From Natronoglycomyces albus (GTDB taxonomy: Bacteria > Actinomycetota > Actinomycetes > Mycobacteriales > Micromonosporaceae), in contig NZ_CP070496.1 in NCBI RefSeq assembly GCF_016925535.1, forward strand, positions 310,001-374,000: DNA of 64,000 nt. The letters run 5' to 3'. The position numbers were made by a program, and so were the translations under genes. This document shows positions 19,683 through 27,581 of the stretch, piece after piece (position 1 is the first letter of the stretch; every line of letters begins with the position of its first letter). Below the pieces are notes generated by a model. The model saw only the letters and a program-made list of their open reading frames with translations, made no database searches and had not been told where the DNA came from.

Positions 19683-21992
19683 GTGACACACCACGGTTCT
19701 TTGACGCTGACCGCCACCCGCTCCAGCAAACACCTCGATGCCCGCCGGGGCATTGTGCGCCTCCATCCGGAGACGCTGGCCGCCCTGGGGCTTCAGCCGG
19801 GCGATCCGGTGCGCTTGACTAGCCGCCATCACACCACCGCCATCGCCTTGGAGGCCGACCGTTTTTCGGGGAAACGCTCCCTGTACGCCGACGACTTGAC
19901 ATTGGGCAATATCGGAGCCCGCGAAGGCAGTGCCGTTGTGGCCGAGGCGACGCGGGTGGCTGCCGCCGATAGCGTCGTCGTGCGAGGACCGGCATCGATC
20001 GTGGCCGGGGTCAGCCCCGACACCTTGCGCCTGTCCATGCTGTCCAAGATCGTGACTCAGGGAGACGACGTCTCGCTGCTGCCCATTGAACTGGATTCCG
20101 AGTACAAGGAAGCCGTCAGCGCGGCCCGCCGCACCCTCAACAACACGTTGGGCATGGGCTGGACGTCGATGGTGATGACGGTGGCCCAGTGCGACCCCTC
20201 CGAGGCCGCCATGATTACGCTGGACACCCAAGTGTCGTGGGAAAACGACGCCCCGCACCGGGTTGACATTGACCTGCCCACCCGCGGCACTTCCGTGTCG
20301 ATCGAGCGGCCCACCACCCCTCGACCAGCCACGAGCGCTCCGCGCAATCCAACCGGGCCTCGCACCGAGACGACCGCCCAGCGGCCTCGAGCGCAGGCCG
20401 AACCGGTCGAGGCGACCAGTACTGTCAGCGCGGAGGCGATCGCCTACGAGGATTTGGCCGGGGTGCGAGTACAGGCCGAAGAACTACGCGAGCTGCTTGA
20501 CTTGGGCTTTAACCACCGGGAAGTGCTGTCTGTGGTGGGCACTGACATGACGCTGGGAATGCTGGTGTGTGGCCCCTCGGGTACCGGTAAGAGTTCCATC
20601 GCGCGTTCGGTGGTGGCCGAGGTGGGCGCGCACCTGGTAGAGGTTCCCGGCGATGAGGTGGGCGCAATGGCCGCCAATGACGCCGCCGAGAGACTTCGTC
20701 GAGCAGTGTCCCAACTTCAATCCCCGGGGGTGCTGTTGGTGACCGACGCCGACGCGATCGCCAAGGCGGAGGACGCGACCCCGCTGGGCACGATGTTCAA
20801 GAAGTTGGTCGCGGAGACCATCGCCGATGGCCATGCCGTGGTGTGCACCGTCAACAACCTCGACCGGCTCGATGGTGAGTTGCGTTCTCACGGCCGGTTG
20901 GAACATGAGATCACTGTGCCCATGCCCGATACTGAGGCCCGGCGCGAGCTGCTGAAGTATTTCACTCGCGGGATGAAGGTAAGCGCCGAGCTGAAGCTCG
21001 AGGCCATCGCGGAACGTTCTCCCGGGTATGTGGCCGCCGATCTCTTGGCGTTGGTGCGAGAAGCTGGGGTGCGTGCGGCTATGCGGGCTAAGGATGGTGG
21101 CGCGACCGCGCTGCAGGAGTCTGACTTCGACATCGCTTTTGAAGCGGTCCGTCCTTCTAGCATGGAAGGCGACTCCGTCGAGCTGGGCGGGCTTACCCTG
21201 GACGACGTCGGTGGCATGGAAGAGGTCAAGCAGACACTCACCGAGACGGTTATGTGGCCGCTGATGTACCCTGACGCGTTTACCCGCCTGGGCATCGAGG
21301 CACCGCGTGGAGTCTTGTTGTATGGCCCGCCCGGCTGCGGGAAGACCTATATCGTCCGCGCTGTGGCCGGCTCTGGCAATGCCAACGTCATCACTATTAA
21401 GGGATCCGAGCTGCTCAATAAGTGGGTGGGGGAGTCCGAGGCGAATGTGCGCGACTTGTTCCGCCGTGCGCGGCAGGCCTCTCCCACGCTGATGTTCTTC
21501 GATGAGCTGGACGCGCTGGCTCCGGTGCGCGGACAGGGGACCGATGGCGGTACGGCCGACCGGGTGGTGGCCGCGTTGTTGACGGAGCTGGACGGGGCGG
21601 AGGCGCTGCGGGATGTGGTGGTTGTGGGGGCGACAAACCGGCCCGACATGATTGACCCGGCCTTGCGGCGTCCGGGTCGACTGGAGCGGTTGGTGTACGT
21701 GCCGCCGCCAGACGCCGCCGCTCGGGCCGAGATTCTGGCGGCCGCTGGCAAGAACGTGCCTTTTTCTGATGATGTGGATCTGGTGGAGTTGGGCGACCAG
21801 CTGGAGTTTTACTCGGCAGCGGACTGCGCGGCGCTGGTGCGAGAGGCGGCGTTGACCGCCATGCGCGAGTCGCTGGATGCCAGCACTGTCACAGCGGCAC
21901 ATTTGCAGGCGGCCAGGAATAAGGTGCGCCCCAGCTTGGATGCCAAACAGCTGGAGTGGTTGGAATCCTTTGCGCAGCAAAGAAAGCAGTAG
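19683..21992 (+). CDS. CDC48/p97-like double AAA ATPase
   Basis: 769 residues from GTG 19683, with TAGGCT 6 nt upstream (leaderless). The order is a CDC48-type N domain (about 1-95, opening with RGIVRLHPETLAALGLQPGDPVRL), a second N subdomain, a Pro/Thr/Arg-rich linker (about 200-245), then two AAA modules. D1 has Walker A GPSGTGKS (297-304), but its Walker B reads VTDADA, lacking the catalytic Glu after D355. D2 has Walker A GPPGCGKT (548-555), Walker B FFDELDAL (D607, E608), sensor ATNRPD and the arginine-finger segment RRPGRLER. It should be a hexameric protein unfoldase or remodeller with D2 as motor. Its partner is unknown; adjacency to T7SS-like genes recalls EccA-type ATPases, but the domain layout is CDC48. 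Confidence 0.9.
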   Translation: MTHHGSLTLTATRSSKHLDARRGIVRLHPETLAALGLQPGDPVRLTSRHHTTAIALEADRFSGKRSLYADDLTLGNIGAREGSAVVAEATRVAAADSVVVRGPASIVAGVSPDTLRLSMLSKIVTQGDDVSLLPIELDSEYKEAVSAARRTLNNTLGMGWTSMVMTVAQCDPSEAAMITLDTQVSWENDAPHRVDIDLPTRGTSVSIERPTTPRPATSAPRNPTGPRTETTAQRPRAQAEPVEATSTVSAEAIAYEDLAGVRVQAEELRELLDLGFNHREVLSVVGTDMTLGMLVCGPSGTGKSSIARSVVAEVGAHLVEVPGDEVGAMAANDAAERLRRAVSQLQSPGVLLVTDADAIAKAEDATPLGTMFKKLVAETIADGHAVVCTVNNLDRLDGELRSHGRLEHEITVPMPDTEARRELLKYFTRGMKVSAELKLEAIAERSPGYVAADLLALVREAGVRAAMRAKDGGATALQESDFDIAFEAVRPSSMEGDSVELGGLTLDDVGGMEEVKQTLTETVMWPLMYPDAFTRLGIEAPRGVLLYGPPGCGKTYIVRAVAGSGNANVITIKGSELLNKWVGESEANVRDLFRRARQASPTLMFFDELDALAPVRGQGTDGGTADRVVAALLTELDGAEALRDVVVVGATNRPDMIDPALRRPGRLERLVYVPPPDAAARAEILAAAGKNVPFSDDVDLVELGDQLEFYSAADCAALVREAALTAMRESLDASTVTAAHLQAARNKVRPSLDAKQLEWLESFAQQRKQ

Positions 21993-22019
21993 AGCGCGCA
22001 GCAAAGAAAGCAGTAGAGC
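21972..22019 (+). repeat. 24-bp tandem duplication over the stop codon
   Basis: Two exact adjacent copies of a 24-bp unit beginning GCGCAGCAAAGAAAG (21972-21995 and 21996-22019), with a partial third start. The unit contains the last codons (QQRKQ) and the TAG stop of the AAA ATPase gene, so the second copy repeats the same tail and an in-frame stop. Confidence 0.95.
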
Positions 22020-22140
22020 GCGCAGTGCGGACATGTGTAAGGCGCGAAGATCGTCGTCGGTCTCATTGCCGAGGTGGTCGTTTGTTGCCGTGGGCCACTG
22101 CCTGATGTGAGGGCCGATTATGGCGGCGGGAGGCAAGAAC

Positions 22141-22172
22141 GCGGCCCGGCACAGTCGGTACTGCCGGGCCGC
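22141..22172. terminator. bidirectional terminator-like hairpin
   Basis: Perfect 11-bp stem GCGGCCCGGCA/TGCCGGGCCGC with a 10-nt loop. It lies between the convergent AAA ATPase and subtilase genes. Confidence 0.75.
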
Positions 22173-22237
22173 GTCTATGTCGCGTGGTCAGACACGACAT
22201 AGGAGTGGCTGCTTAGACAATGTTGATCCGGTGGCAT

Positions 22238-23440
22238 TTAGATGAACATTGTGTACAGCAGCAGATTGGGAGTTCCCGAGCCCGGGTTGTTGATCTTGCC
22301 CGCCGAGGCGTTGTCGGTCAGCGCGGTCTTCACCTGTGCGGGGGAGGCGTCGGGGTTGGCGTGTAGGTACAGGGCGGCGCCGCCCGCGACGTGCGGGGAG
22401 GCCATCGAGGTTCCGGAGGCGACATAGCTGGAGTCGTCACCGTCGATCCAGGCGGAGACGATGTCCACGCCAGGGGCGTAGAGATCGACGCAGCTGCCTG
22501 TTGAGGTGAAGCTGGCCCGGTTGTCATTGTGGTCGCTGGCCGCGACCGTGATCGCCGATGCTTCGCTGGCTGGGGACTGGAAGCAGGCGGGCAGGAAACT
22601 CATGTTTCCGGCCGCCACCACGTAGGTGACGCCCGCGTCGACACCAGCGGCCACAGCGGCGTTCAAGGTGGAGTTGATGAAGCCGCCGAGGCTCATGTTG
22701 GCCACGGCTGGTCCGTCGGCGTTGGAGCTGATCCAGTCGATGCCGTTGATGATGCCGTCGAAGGAACCTGAGCCTTGGCAGTCCAGCACTCGCACTGGTG
22801 AGATGCTGGCGTTTTTCGCCACGCCGTATTCGGTGCCCGCGACCGTGCCGGCCACGTGTGTGCCGTGCCCGTGGCAGTCGTCGGCGTTTCCGCCGGGTGT
22901 GACTGCGTCGAACCCTTCGACGAGTCGCCCGTCGAAGTCGTTGTGGGTGAGGTTTACTCCGGTGTCGAGGATGTAGGCGGTGACACCGTCACCACCATTG
23001 GGGTATTCGTATTGTCCGTCGAGCGGTAGGTCTGCCTGGTCCACGCGGTCCAGTCCCCAGGATTGGGGGTTAGGTTGCACGCCTGCGTCCGCGAGGCTGA
23101 CTTCGGCGTTTTGTTCCACGGTGGCGACGTTGGGGTCGGCGGCGAGGCGTAGTGCTTCGGAATGCGACATGGTGACGGCGAAGCCGTCGAATGATGTCCA
23201 GGTGGACGTGACGTCTCCGCCATAGGAGGCGGCGAGGCCGTCGACGTCCAGGGTAGAGAGTTCACTATTGAGTGTGACCAGGTAACTGTTTTCGATCGCG
23301 CCCTCGACATTGGTGCCAAGGATGACGCCTTCGGTTTCAGCGTGGGCGGGGGAGGAGACGGCCGCTGCCGTGCCGATGGCGATGATTCCACAGGAGGCGA
23401 TCGCGAGCAGACGTTTGGGGGAGTGGCAATGTCTGTTCAT
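22238..23440 (-). CDS. secreted subtilisin-like serine protease (S8 family)
   Basis: 400-residue preproprotease. Signal peptide 1-34 (ends PAHA). I9-type inhibitory propeptide about 50-117 (YLVTLNS...VATVEQNAEV). The S8 catalytic domain follows, with D159 (ILDTGVN), H192 (GHGTHVAG), oxyanion N279 (AAGN) and S345 (GTSMASPH). It ends soon after the catalytic core with no extra domain. Close in layout to thermophilic-type (proteinase K-like) subtilases of actinomycetes. The Shine-Dalgarno ACTGGAG lies 9 nt before the ATG and is part of a structured leader (see separate entry), so expression is probably controlled after transcription starts. It acts outside the cell. Confidence 0.95.
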   Translation of the reverse strand: MNRHCHSPKRLLAIASCGIIAIGTAAAVSSPAHAETEGVILGTNVEGAIENSYLVTLNSELSTLDVDGLAASYGGDVTSTWTSFDGFAVTMSHSEALRLAADPNVATVEQNAEVSLADAGVQPNPQSWGLDRVDQADLPLDGQYEYPNGGDGVTAYILDTGVNLTHNDFDGRLVEGFDAVTPGGNADDCHGHGTHVAGTVAGTEYGVAKNASISPVRVLDCQGSGSFDGIINGIDWISSNADGPAVANMSLGGFINSTLNAAVAAGVDAGVTYVVAAGNMSFLPACFQSPASEASAITVAASDHNDNRASFTSTGSCVDLYAPGVDIVSAWIDGDDSSYVASGTSMASPHVAGGAALYLHANPDASPAQVKTALTDNASAGKINNPGSGTPNLLLYTMFI

Positions 23441-23446
23441 GGTGAA

Positions 23447-23580
23447 ACTCCAGTTAGCTCAGACCCGACCGGGGGTTCGGCTGCCCGGCGGTGGAGCCGG
23501 GCACCGTCATTCAGTTAGGTCGGGTGGGGCTCTCACCTGAAATGCGATTCAGGTTCACGAACTTTACTGGAGAGTAAGGC
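23447..23580 (-). promoter_or_regulatory. structured 5' leader of the subtilase gene, possible riboswitch
   Basis: On the minus strand the 130 nt before the subtilase form several strong stems: CCTGAA/TTCAGG (23536-23553), an 8-bp closing helix GGTCGGGT/ACCCGACC (23518-23525 with 23463-23470) and an internal GCCCGGC/GCCGGGC hairpin (23483-23502). CTCCAGT (minus strand of 23566-23572) is exactly complementary to the Shine-Dalgarno ACTGGAG (23448-23454). This suggests a switch that hides or frees the ribosome-binding site. The 3' GAGCTAAC resembles the end of c-di-AMP (ydaO) riboswitches, but the other ydaO motifs are not visible, so the class is unresolved. Confidence 0.45.
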
Positions 23581-23894
23581 ATCTGAGTGGACATGTAAAT
23601 ATCTACATTGATCAATAGGGCAAATCGGGCTACCAGGTATATCTACTGTGGCCAGACTTGTCACTTGGGTTCAAAGTTACTGCCATGTCAGCGTTATCGA
23701 TTGAGCCACTGGCGCCATATGCGGATGGATTCCGCAACCGGGCCCCAAACCCACGCGGCTCTATAGACGGGCCCGCACCACCCGCCCAGATGCGCAAGTG
23801 AGCAGCGGGAGAAGTCCTTAGCTCCTCCCCACCATGGCCCACGGGCCAAAAACTGTGTGGACCTCAAAGAGACTGAAGATGCTTTAGGTGAGCC
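23581..23894. other. intergenic region, no gene seen
   Basis: About 310 bp, relatively A+T-rich near 23590-23660, between the subtilase leader and the end of the repeat-protein gene. A 70-codon minus-strand frame (23630-23842) shows no family resemblance and no ribosome-binding site. The promoter of the subtilase should lie at its left end. Confidence 0.5.
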
Positions 23895-24533
23895 CTACTT
23901 GTTGGTGTACGGCGGCGGCACCGGCGCTGGCGGCAAGTCGATCGCCGGTCCCTCCGGTGAAGCCTCCTCGTTTGCGGCCAGAGGGTCGGAGTCCAAGTCC
24001 TCCCCGTAGGTCACGTCATTGAGGAACCCGTCTGAAGTGGTGTCCCGCATGATCATGTCGGGGGTGCCATCGCCGTCGGCATCCACGATCATCGTGTCGG
24101 GCTGGCCGTCACCGACGGTGTCCTTGATAAAAGTGTCGAGCGTGCCATCGTCGTTAGTGTCGGTGGCGACGTAGTCGATGCGGCCATCGCCGGTCACATC
24201 GTGCAGGACCTGGTCTACCTGGTGGTCGCCGGTGGTGTCGACGTACAACGTGTCGATGCGGCCATCGCCGTGGGAGTCGACCGCCTCGGCGTTGAACGTG
24301 CCGTCCCCGGTCGTGTCCATGAAAAGCCGGTCGTCGATCCCATCTCCGTCACAATCGACCGCCATCGCGTCGGCCCGGCCGTCCCCGGTGGAGTCGATAA
24401 ACGTCGTGTTGCCGACGGTCATGGTGTCATCGGGGATTCCGTCCCCGTTGAGATCGTAGGTCTCGCCGGGACAATCGTTGCCCCCATCGGAGTCGTCAAA
24501 CCCCGGGGCCCCCAGGTCGTCGAATTCGCTCAT
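23895..24533 (-). CDS. acidic protein of 13-residue DxxGDGxxDxxxx repeats
   Basis: 212 residues, most of them (about 25-170) eleven or so consecutive 13-residue units of the type D-T-T-G-D-G-x-x-D-x-x-x-V (for example DSTGDGRADAMAV, DCDGDGIDDRLFM, DADGDGTPDMIMR). The Asp/Gly/Asp spacing is that of calcium-binding loops in thrombospondin type 3 and related repeats, and a regular stacked or solenoid fold is likely. There is no signal peptide or membrane segment; the C-terminus is Pro-rich (DLPPAPVPPPYTNK). A GGAGGA ribosome-binding site precedes the ATG. Repeat proteins like this are common in actinobacteria (I recall a DUF6802 family, not verified). It is divergent from the next gene. The role is unknown. 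Confidence 0.8.
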   Translation of the reverse strand: MSEFDDLGAPGFDDSDGGNDCPGETYDLNGDGIPDDTMTVGNTTFIDSTGDGRADAMAVDCDGDGIDDRLFMDTTGDGTFNAEAVDSHGDGRIDTLYVDTTGDHQVDQVLHDVTGDGRIDYVATDTNDDGTLDTFIKDTVGDGQPDTMIVDADGDGTPDMIMRDTTSDGFLNDVTYGEDLDSDPLAANEEASPEGPAIDLPPAPVPPPYTNK

Positions 24534-24747
24534 GATTGCTGTCCTCCCACGTCAGAAGTCTCATAGTTAGCCTGACTCTATGGCAGGTCAGCCTCTGGAT
24601 GAATCCCCAGACTGTGCCACGTTGCAGCCCGGCGAGTGCCACCTGTGGGCGACACATTCGGCCTCGTTACCCTGGTAGCCCACAAGGTGTGTAGCTTTGA
24701 CCGAATTCGCGCCCTCGCCGGTGCGTTTCACTGACAGGAAGTGAACG

Positions 24748-25335
24748 GTGAGCAACTCTATAGACCCACTTGACTTGCCCAAGCCGCCTCCCATACTGGC
24801 ACCGGTCCCGTCGGTGCGCGCTTTCGACATTCATGGTGCGCGGGTTGTGGTCGGTTCTCCCGGCGTGGGTTGGATGTTCGATCTGCGGGCCGATGACCCG
24901 GTCACTCAAGACGGGAAGCTGAAGGTCCCGGTGCTGCCGGAGTCGGAGTACTATCGCGCGATCGACGAGGAAACCACGGCCCAAACGTGTCTATATCCGG
25001 CCGATCAGGTGTGGGTGGAGACCGAGGAGGCCAACCCGGCCGATCAGATCGACCCCATGCTGTACCTGATTGACCGGCTGGTGGACCCCGACCAGCCCGA
25101 ACGACGGAAGCCGCTACCCGCAAGCGAAGTGCCCGCGCTGATGGGCCGCCGCGTCTGGTATTGGCACAACAAGACATTTCGTTCTGACTACCGGTGCGTC
25201 ACCGAACCCTTTGAAGTCGGCATGGGTGACATCTGTGTGCGCATAGCCGAGGAAGCCCAGTGGTATCGCTGGCATCGCACCGGCGTCATGCCACGCACGA
25301 CCGAGGCATTTTTGCACTGGGTGTGGGTGCAATAA
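24748..25335 (+). CDS. hypothetical protein, 195 aa
   Basis: Soluble 195-residue protein from GTG 24748, with AGGAAG 6-7 nt upstream. A Pro-rich N-terminus (DLPKPPPILAPVP) is followed by a compact domain with many Trp and Tyr residues (WMFDL, EYYRAID, RRVWYWHNKTFRSDYR, AQWYRWHRTG). It has no signal or membrane segment. I do not recognise a family. It is divergent from the acidic 13-residue-repeat protein and convergent with a lipoprotein gene. Confidence 0.65.
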   Translation: MSNSIDPLDLPKPPPILAPVPSVRAFDIHGARVVVGSPGVGWMFDLRADDPVTQDGKLKVPVLPESEYYRAIDEETTAQTCLYPADQVWVETEEANPADQIDPMLYLIDRLVDPDQPERRKPLPASEVPALMGRRVWYWHNKTFRSDYRCVTEPFEVGMGDICVRIAEEAQWYRWHRTGVMPRTTEAFLHWVWVQ

Positions 25336-25408
25336 GACGTCCTCGACCCGGCAGCCAGGCGGCCGCCGAGTTTTGTCGCAACTGGGGTCGGCCTGGGACG
25401 AACTGGGT

Positions 25409-26203
25409 TTAGGGGTAGTCCACCAGCACGTTGCCAGCCCTCGTTTGGGCGTTGATCTTGCGTTCGGCCTCGTCGCTTTCGACCACGTGGACTTCAGCGG
25501 AGTGAGTGTTCGATTTCGCGTCCACGTCGTACATGGTCCCACCCTCAGGCAAGACCACAGTGACGTTGCCAGCGTCGGAGCGGGCCGAAACGTCGTTGGG
25601 CGGCACGCTGAAGCGCACCTCCACGTTTCCCGCGCGTGAGTGCACCGAGACGTCGTCGGTCTCATCGACAAAATGCATATTGGCGTTACCCGCGTAAGTG
25701 CTGACGTCCACGGTGCTGGAGATGACGCCTAGGCCGTCGATATTGCCCGCGTCGGTGTGCAGTTCCTGTTCAGAATTCATGCCCACCGTGCGGATGTTCC
25801 CCGCTGTGGTGCTGGCGACTAGTTCGATGTCGGCGGGCAGCTCGAAAGTGTAGGAGATGCCGCAGGCGCGTGACCCGATCCCTGTGCAGCCAGCGACCTC
25901 GATGCGTAGGACACCATCGTCGATGACCTCGGCCGAGGCCGGTTTTTCGTTGCTCCACTGAAACTCGCGGGACAGTTTCACTTGGTCGGAGTCAGAGGCG
26001 ATGAACTCCAAGTGGCCGTTGCGCGTCTCGATTTCGATGCGTTCGATGGGTTCGGAGAAGACCGTCTCGTCGTTGGCGTTTTCCGAGGGTTCGTCGTGAT
26101 CGCATGCGGCCACCGCCAGCAACAGGCCCGCAGCGGCCGTGAAGGCAGCCGCCGCGCGGGGCAGCGGTCGGCGAAGGAAGCGCTCGGGCGTCGGCGAGGT
26201 CAT
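25409..26203 (-). CDS. DUF4097-like lipoprotein with repeated GN(V/I) rungs
   Basis: 264-residue exported lipoprotein. Signal segment FTAAAGLLLAVAAC with lipobox AVAAC near residue 32. The mature part is all beta, with recurring short rungs ending in AGN(V/I/A) (TTAGNIRTV, TDAGNIDGL, TYAGNANMH, SRAGNVEVR, SDAGNVTVV, TRAGNVLVD). This is the pattern of DUF4097/DUF2807-type adhesin-like beta-solenoids. The start was set to the ATG at 26203, with a GGAG ribosome-binding site; the frame upstream is open but charged and not signal-like. A Cys pair (CTGIGSRAC) probably makes a disulfide. Surface role unknown. Confidence 0.78.
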   Translation of the reverse strand: MTSPTPERFLRRPLPRAAAAFTAAAGLLLAVAACDHDEPSENANDETVFSEPIERIEIETRNGHLEFIASDSDQVKLSREFQWSNEKPASAEVIDDGVLRIEVAGCTGIGSRACGISYTFELPADIELVASTTAGNIRTVGMNSEQELHTDAGNIDGLGVISSTVDVSTYAGNANMHFVDETDDVSVHSRAGNVEVRFSVPPNDVSARSDAGNVTVVLPEGGTMYDVDAKSNTHSAEVHVVESDEAERKINAQTRAGNVLVDYP

Positions 26204-26524
26204 CGGGGGTGCTCCAACTGTCAACACTAATCGGGTAATTCTCACGTTACCGCCCTCGTGCCGCCCCACGCCACCCACAGTCGGCCCGTAGCGCTGTCGT
26301 GGAAGCGACGGCTTCTGTTGGGGCAGAAGAGAACCGCCCTTCGCTCTGGCGCGGGTCACCGGTTGCGGGGCCTGATTGGGGCTCTAAGTGGCGGATGTGT
26401 CAGTCGTGACTGCCCGCAAAGGACTCCCATGGGGATACCACCGAGGCACAAGTGCGAACAGCGCCCAAGAAAAGGGCGATAGGGGGGACAACGCACCGGT
26501 CCCCATTGCCTCGCACGTAGGCTT
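26204..26524. other. intergenic region, no gene seen
   Basis: About 320 bp between two divergent genes. It should hold both promoters. No structured RNA or conserved motif was recognised except the -10-like TAGGCT at 26518. Confidence 0.5.
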
Positions 26525-26530
26525 ATGGAT

Positions 26531-27070
26531 GTGACTGATGAACTTCTTGCCGACAGCCGACGCCTCCTCGCCGAGCTGGCCCCCAAGGCGTCAGACCTGT
26601 CGCGCCGCGCCGCCAACTTTGCCGATCAGCGAGGATTCGCCAAGGCGCGTCTCGAAGGCGCTACCGACGATGAGCGACCGATCGTCTTGTTCGTATGCGA
26701 AGGCAACTCTGGGCGCAGCCAAGCCGCCGCCGCGCTTCTCAACGCCTATGCCGGGGCGCGCGCGATCTCCTGGTCGGCCGGTTCGAAGCCCGACTCCGAT
26801 ATCAACCCCGACGTGGTCGAGTTGCTGGCCCGTCGTAACGTCGACGCCTCCGGCGGCTACCCCAAGCCGTGGACTGCCGAAATTCTCGACGTCGCCGACG
26901 TCATCGTCAACCTAGGAGCCGGGGACGATTTGCCGGTCATCGAAGGCAAACAAAACCTCACCTGGGATGTCGGCCACCCCAAAGGGCCAGGGGTCGCCGG
27001 GGCGACTGAGTTGATTGAGCTGATCGACCAGCACGTCAACGAGCTCATCCTTTCCTTGGGGATCGACTAG
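26531..27070 (+). CDS. low-molecular-weight phosphatase / arsenate reductase-like protein
   Basis: 179 residues from GTG 26531, which lies 7 nt after TAGGCT (leaderless); an in-frame ATG 6 nt earlier is the alternative. After a helical N-terminus (about 1-48) comes the LMW-PTP fold: FVCEGNSGRSQ contains the CX5R phosphate loop (C56, R62). A WDVGHPKG segment near the C-terminus stands where the general-acid Asp of the family lies. Members dephosphorylate phosphotyrosine or reduce arsenate. The thiol-relay cysteines needed for thioredoxin-type arsenate reduction are not seen, so phosphatase activity is more likely. The context gives no clue. Confidence 0.78.
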   Translation: MTDELLADSRRLLAELAPKASDLSRRAANFADQRGFAKARLEGATDDERPIVLFVCEGNSGRSQAAAALLNAYAGARAISWSAGSKPDSDINPDVVELLARRNVDASGGYPKPWTAEILDVADVIVNLGAGDDLPVIEGKQNLTWDVGHPKGPGVAGATELIELIDQHVNELILSLGID

Positions 27071-27581
27071 GACTCGTTTAAGGGTCCTCGACCACCCGCA
27101 GCGCGGTTTCACCGTTGGGCGTCGTTATGGCAACGCGCCCATATCTCACCGAGGTGAGGCTGCCCCTGACCCCTGCGCGCCTTCAGGTCGCCTTCCCTTT
27201 GGTGGGACACCCCGGCAACGACATCCCAGCGCCGTGGCCTCGAGAGTGACCCGAGGAGAGAGCGACGTCCCGGTGCTTGAGCCCAAGTTGGCCGCCGCCT
27301 GGTTCAGCGTGCCCGCCCACAGTGAGCCCTGAGAAATCGAACGAGCTCCGAATTTCAGTTCGAGTTTGCACTTTGAGCTCCGATGCATAGACGAACGTGG
27401 ATTCCAGCGATACCCTCATTTCAAGCAACGTGCCCATTTCCGACTAACTCGATATGCTCGCCGGCCATGGCCGAATCGAGGAGGAACCAGCCCCGCCGCA
27501 CCGGGGCACATCGAAATGGGTGCCCGGCCTCGCTAGGACCGGTAGCGGCGAGGTCCCGCCGACGCAGGTAGGAGCACACTC
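27071..27581. other. intergenic region before putP, no gene seen
   Basis: About 510 bp. Short frames on both strands lack ribosome-binding sites and family resemblance. The last 120 bp are GC-rich with several short complementary segments (for example CCCCG/CGGGG near 27500) and may form leader RNA of the transporter gene, but no known riboswitch class was recognised. Confidence 0.45.

Noticed and set aside
23447-23580. Firm call of a c-di-AMP (ydaO) riboswitch
   Set aside because: Only the AGCTAAC-like 3' end is similar; the GGGGAC and GGGGTGAA elements are missing, so it is reported only as a structured leader.
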